Below, in pieces: positions 24,982-25,130 of a DNA stretch of 25,130 bases. Origin of the DNA: Halocynthiibacter sp049608145 (GTDB taxonomy: Bacteria > Pseudomonadota > Alphaproteobacteria > Rhodobacterales > Rhodobacteraceae); contig NZ_JBMYXF010000044.1 in the NCBI RefSeq assembly GCF_049608145.1, positions 1-25,130 of the forward strand, given 5' to 3'. The notes under the pieces were generated by a model. That model had not been told where the DNA came from. It made no database searches and saw only the letters and a list, made by a program, of their open reading frames with translations. Numbering within the stretch: the stretch's first letter is position 1; the number at the start of each line of letters is the position of its first letter. Made by a program: the position numbers and the translations under genes.

Positions 24982-25130
24982 CGCGTGGCGCATGGCCGCT
25001 CCGAAGTCACGACCTGGCATTTTGAGCCCGGCAGCTTCCGCCCCCTCGCACAAGAGGTAAACGGCAGCCTCAGCTATATCGTCACCGACCATCTCGGCAC
25101 GCCCGGTGAGCTGTTTGATGAGGCGGGCGA
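24982..25130 (+). pseudogene. Third Rhs core segment (partial, cut by window end)
   Basis: The frame encodes VAHGRSEVTTWHFEPGSFRP, then LAQEVNGSLSYIVTDHLGTP and GELFDEAGE, the rhs core again. From 25015 to the edge at 25130 it appears identical to 22552-22667 over 116 bp, while the about 30 bp before that are rhs-like but different. It probably leads into another toxin tip beyond the window. Whether a complete gene follows cannot be told here. Confidence 0.85.

Overview
The window looks like a chromosomal segment of an alphaproteobacterium, most likely a marine Rhodobacteraceae (roseobacter-type). The basis is the protein sequences of the housekeeping genes, moderate GC, the many decayed roseobacter-type insertion sequences and a Hint-tailed RTX protein. 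This assignment is from memory of the families, not from a search.

Region 1 (1-5147) is ordinary core genome. It holds the end of gatC and complete gatA (Glu/Asp-tRNA amidotransferase), an excalibur-type lipoprotein, an AmiD-like peptidoglycan amidase, the RNase P RNA gene rnpB (whose probable promoter overlaps the end of the amidase gene), a GFA-family zinc protein on the minus strand, rpmG with a clear terminator, and a GNAT acetyltransferase.

Region 2 (about 5148-15236) is an insertion-sequence graveyard. It contains decayed and internally deleted remnants of IS481, IS5 (two separate halves in opposite orientation), IS3 (two different types) and IS21 (istA and istB) elements, plus the 3' half of a broken FAD-linked oxidase gene fused in frame to IS5 sequence. 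The only large intact gene here is a 1425-residue secreted RTX protein with a C-terminal Hint (intein/hedgehog-like) domain, encoded on the minus strand and preceded by a long AT-rich upstream region.

Region 3 (15237-25130) is a type VI secretion effector island, all on the plus strand: hcp, vgrG, an Eag-type DUF1795 chaperone, a 1582-residue PAAR-Rhs polymorphic toxin with an AHH-type nuclease tip, and its candidate immunity gene. Downstream, about 300 bp of the rhs core 3' end is repeated with a different toxin tip and a second candidate immunity gene. A third core repeat begins just before the window ends. The layout is that of an rhs toxin-tip cassette array: the full-length gene carries the current toxin and the downstream orphan modules are possible replacement tips. 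No structural T6SS genes (tssA-M) are in the window, so the machine must be encoded elsewhere or beyond the right edge.

The most interesting items are the rhs tip array with an unassigned toxin/immunity pair, the roughly 100-residue N-terminal extension on VgrG, and the internally duplicated RTX-Hint protein with its structured upstream region.
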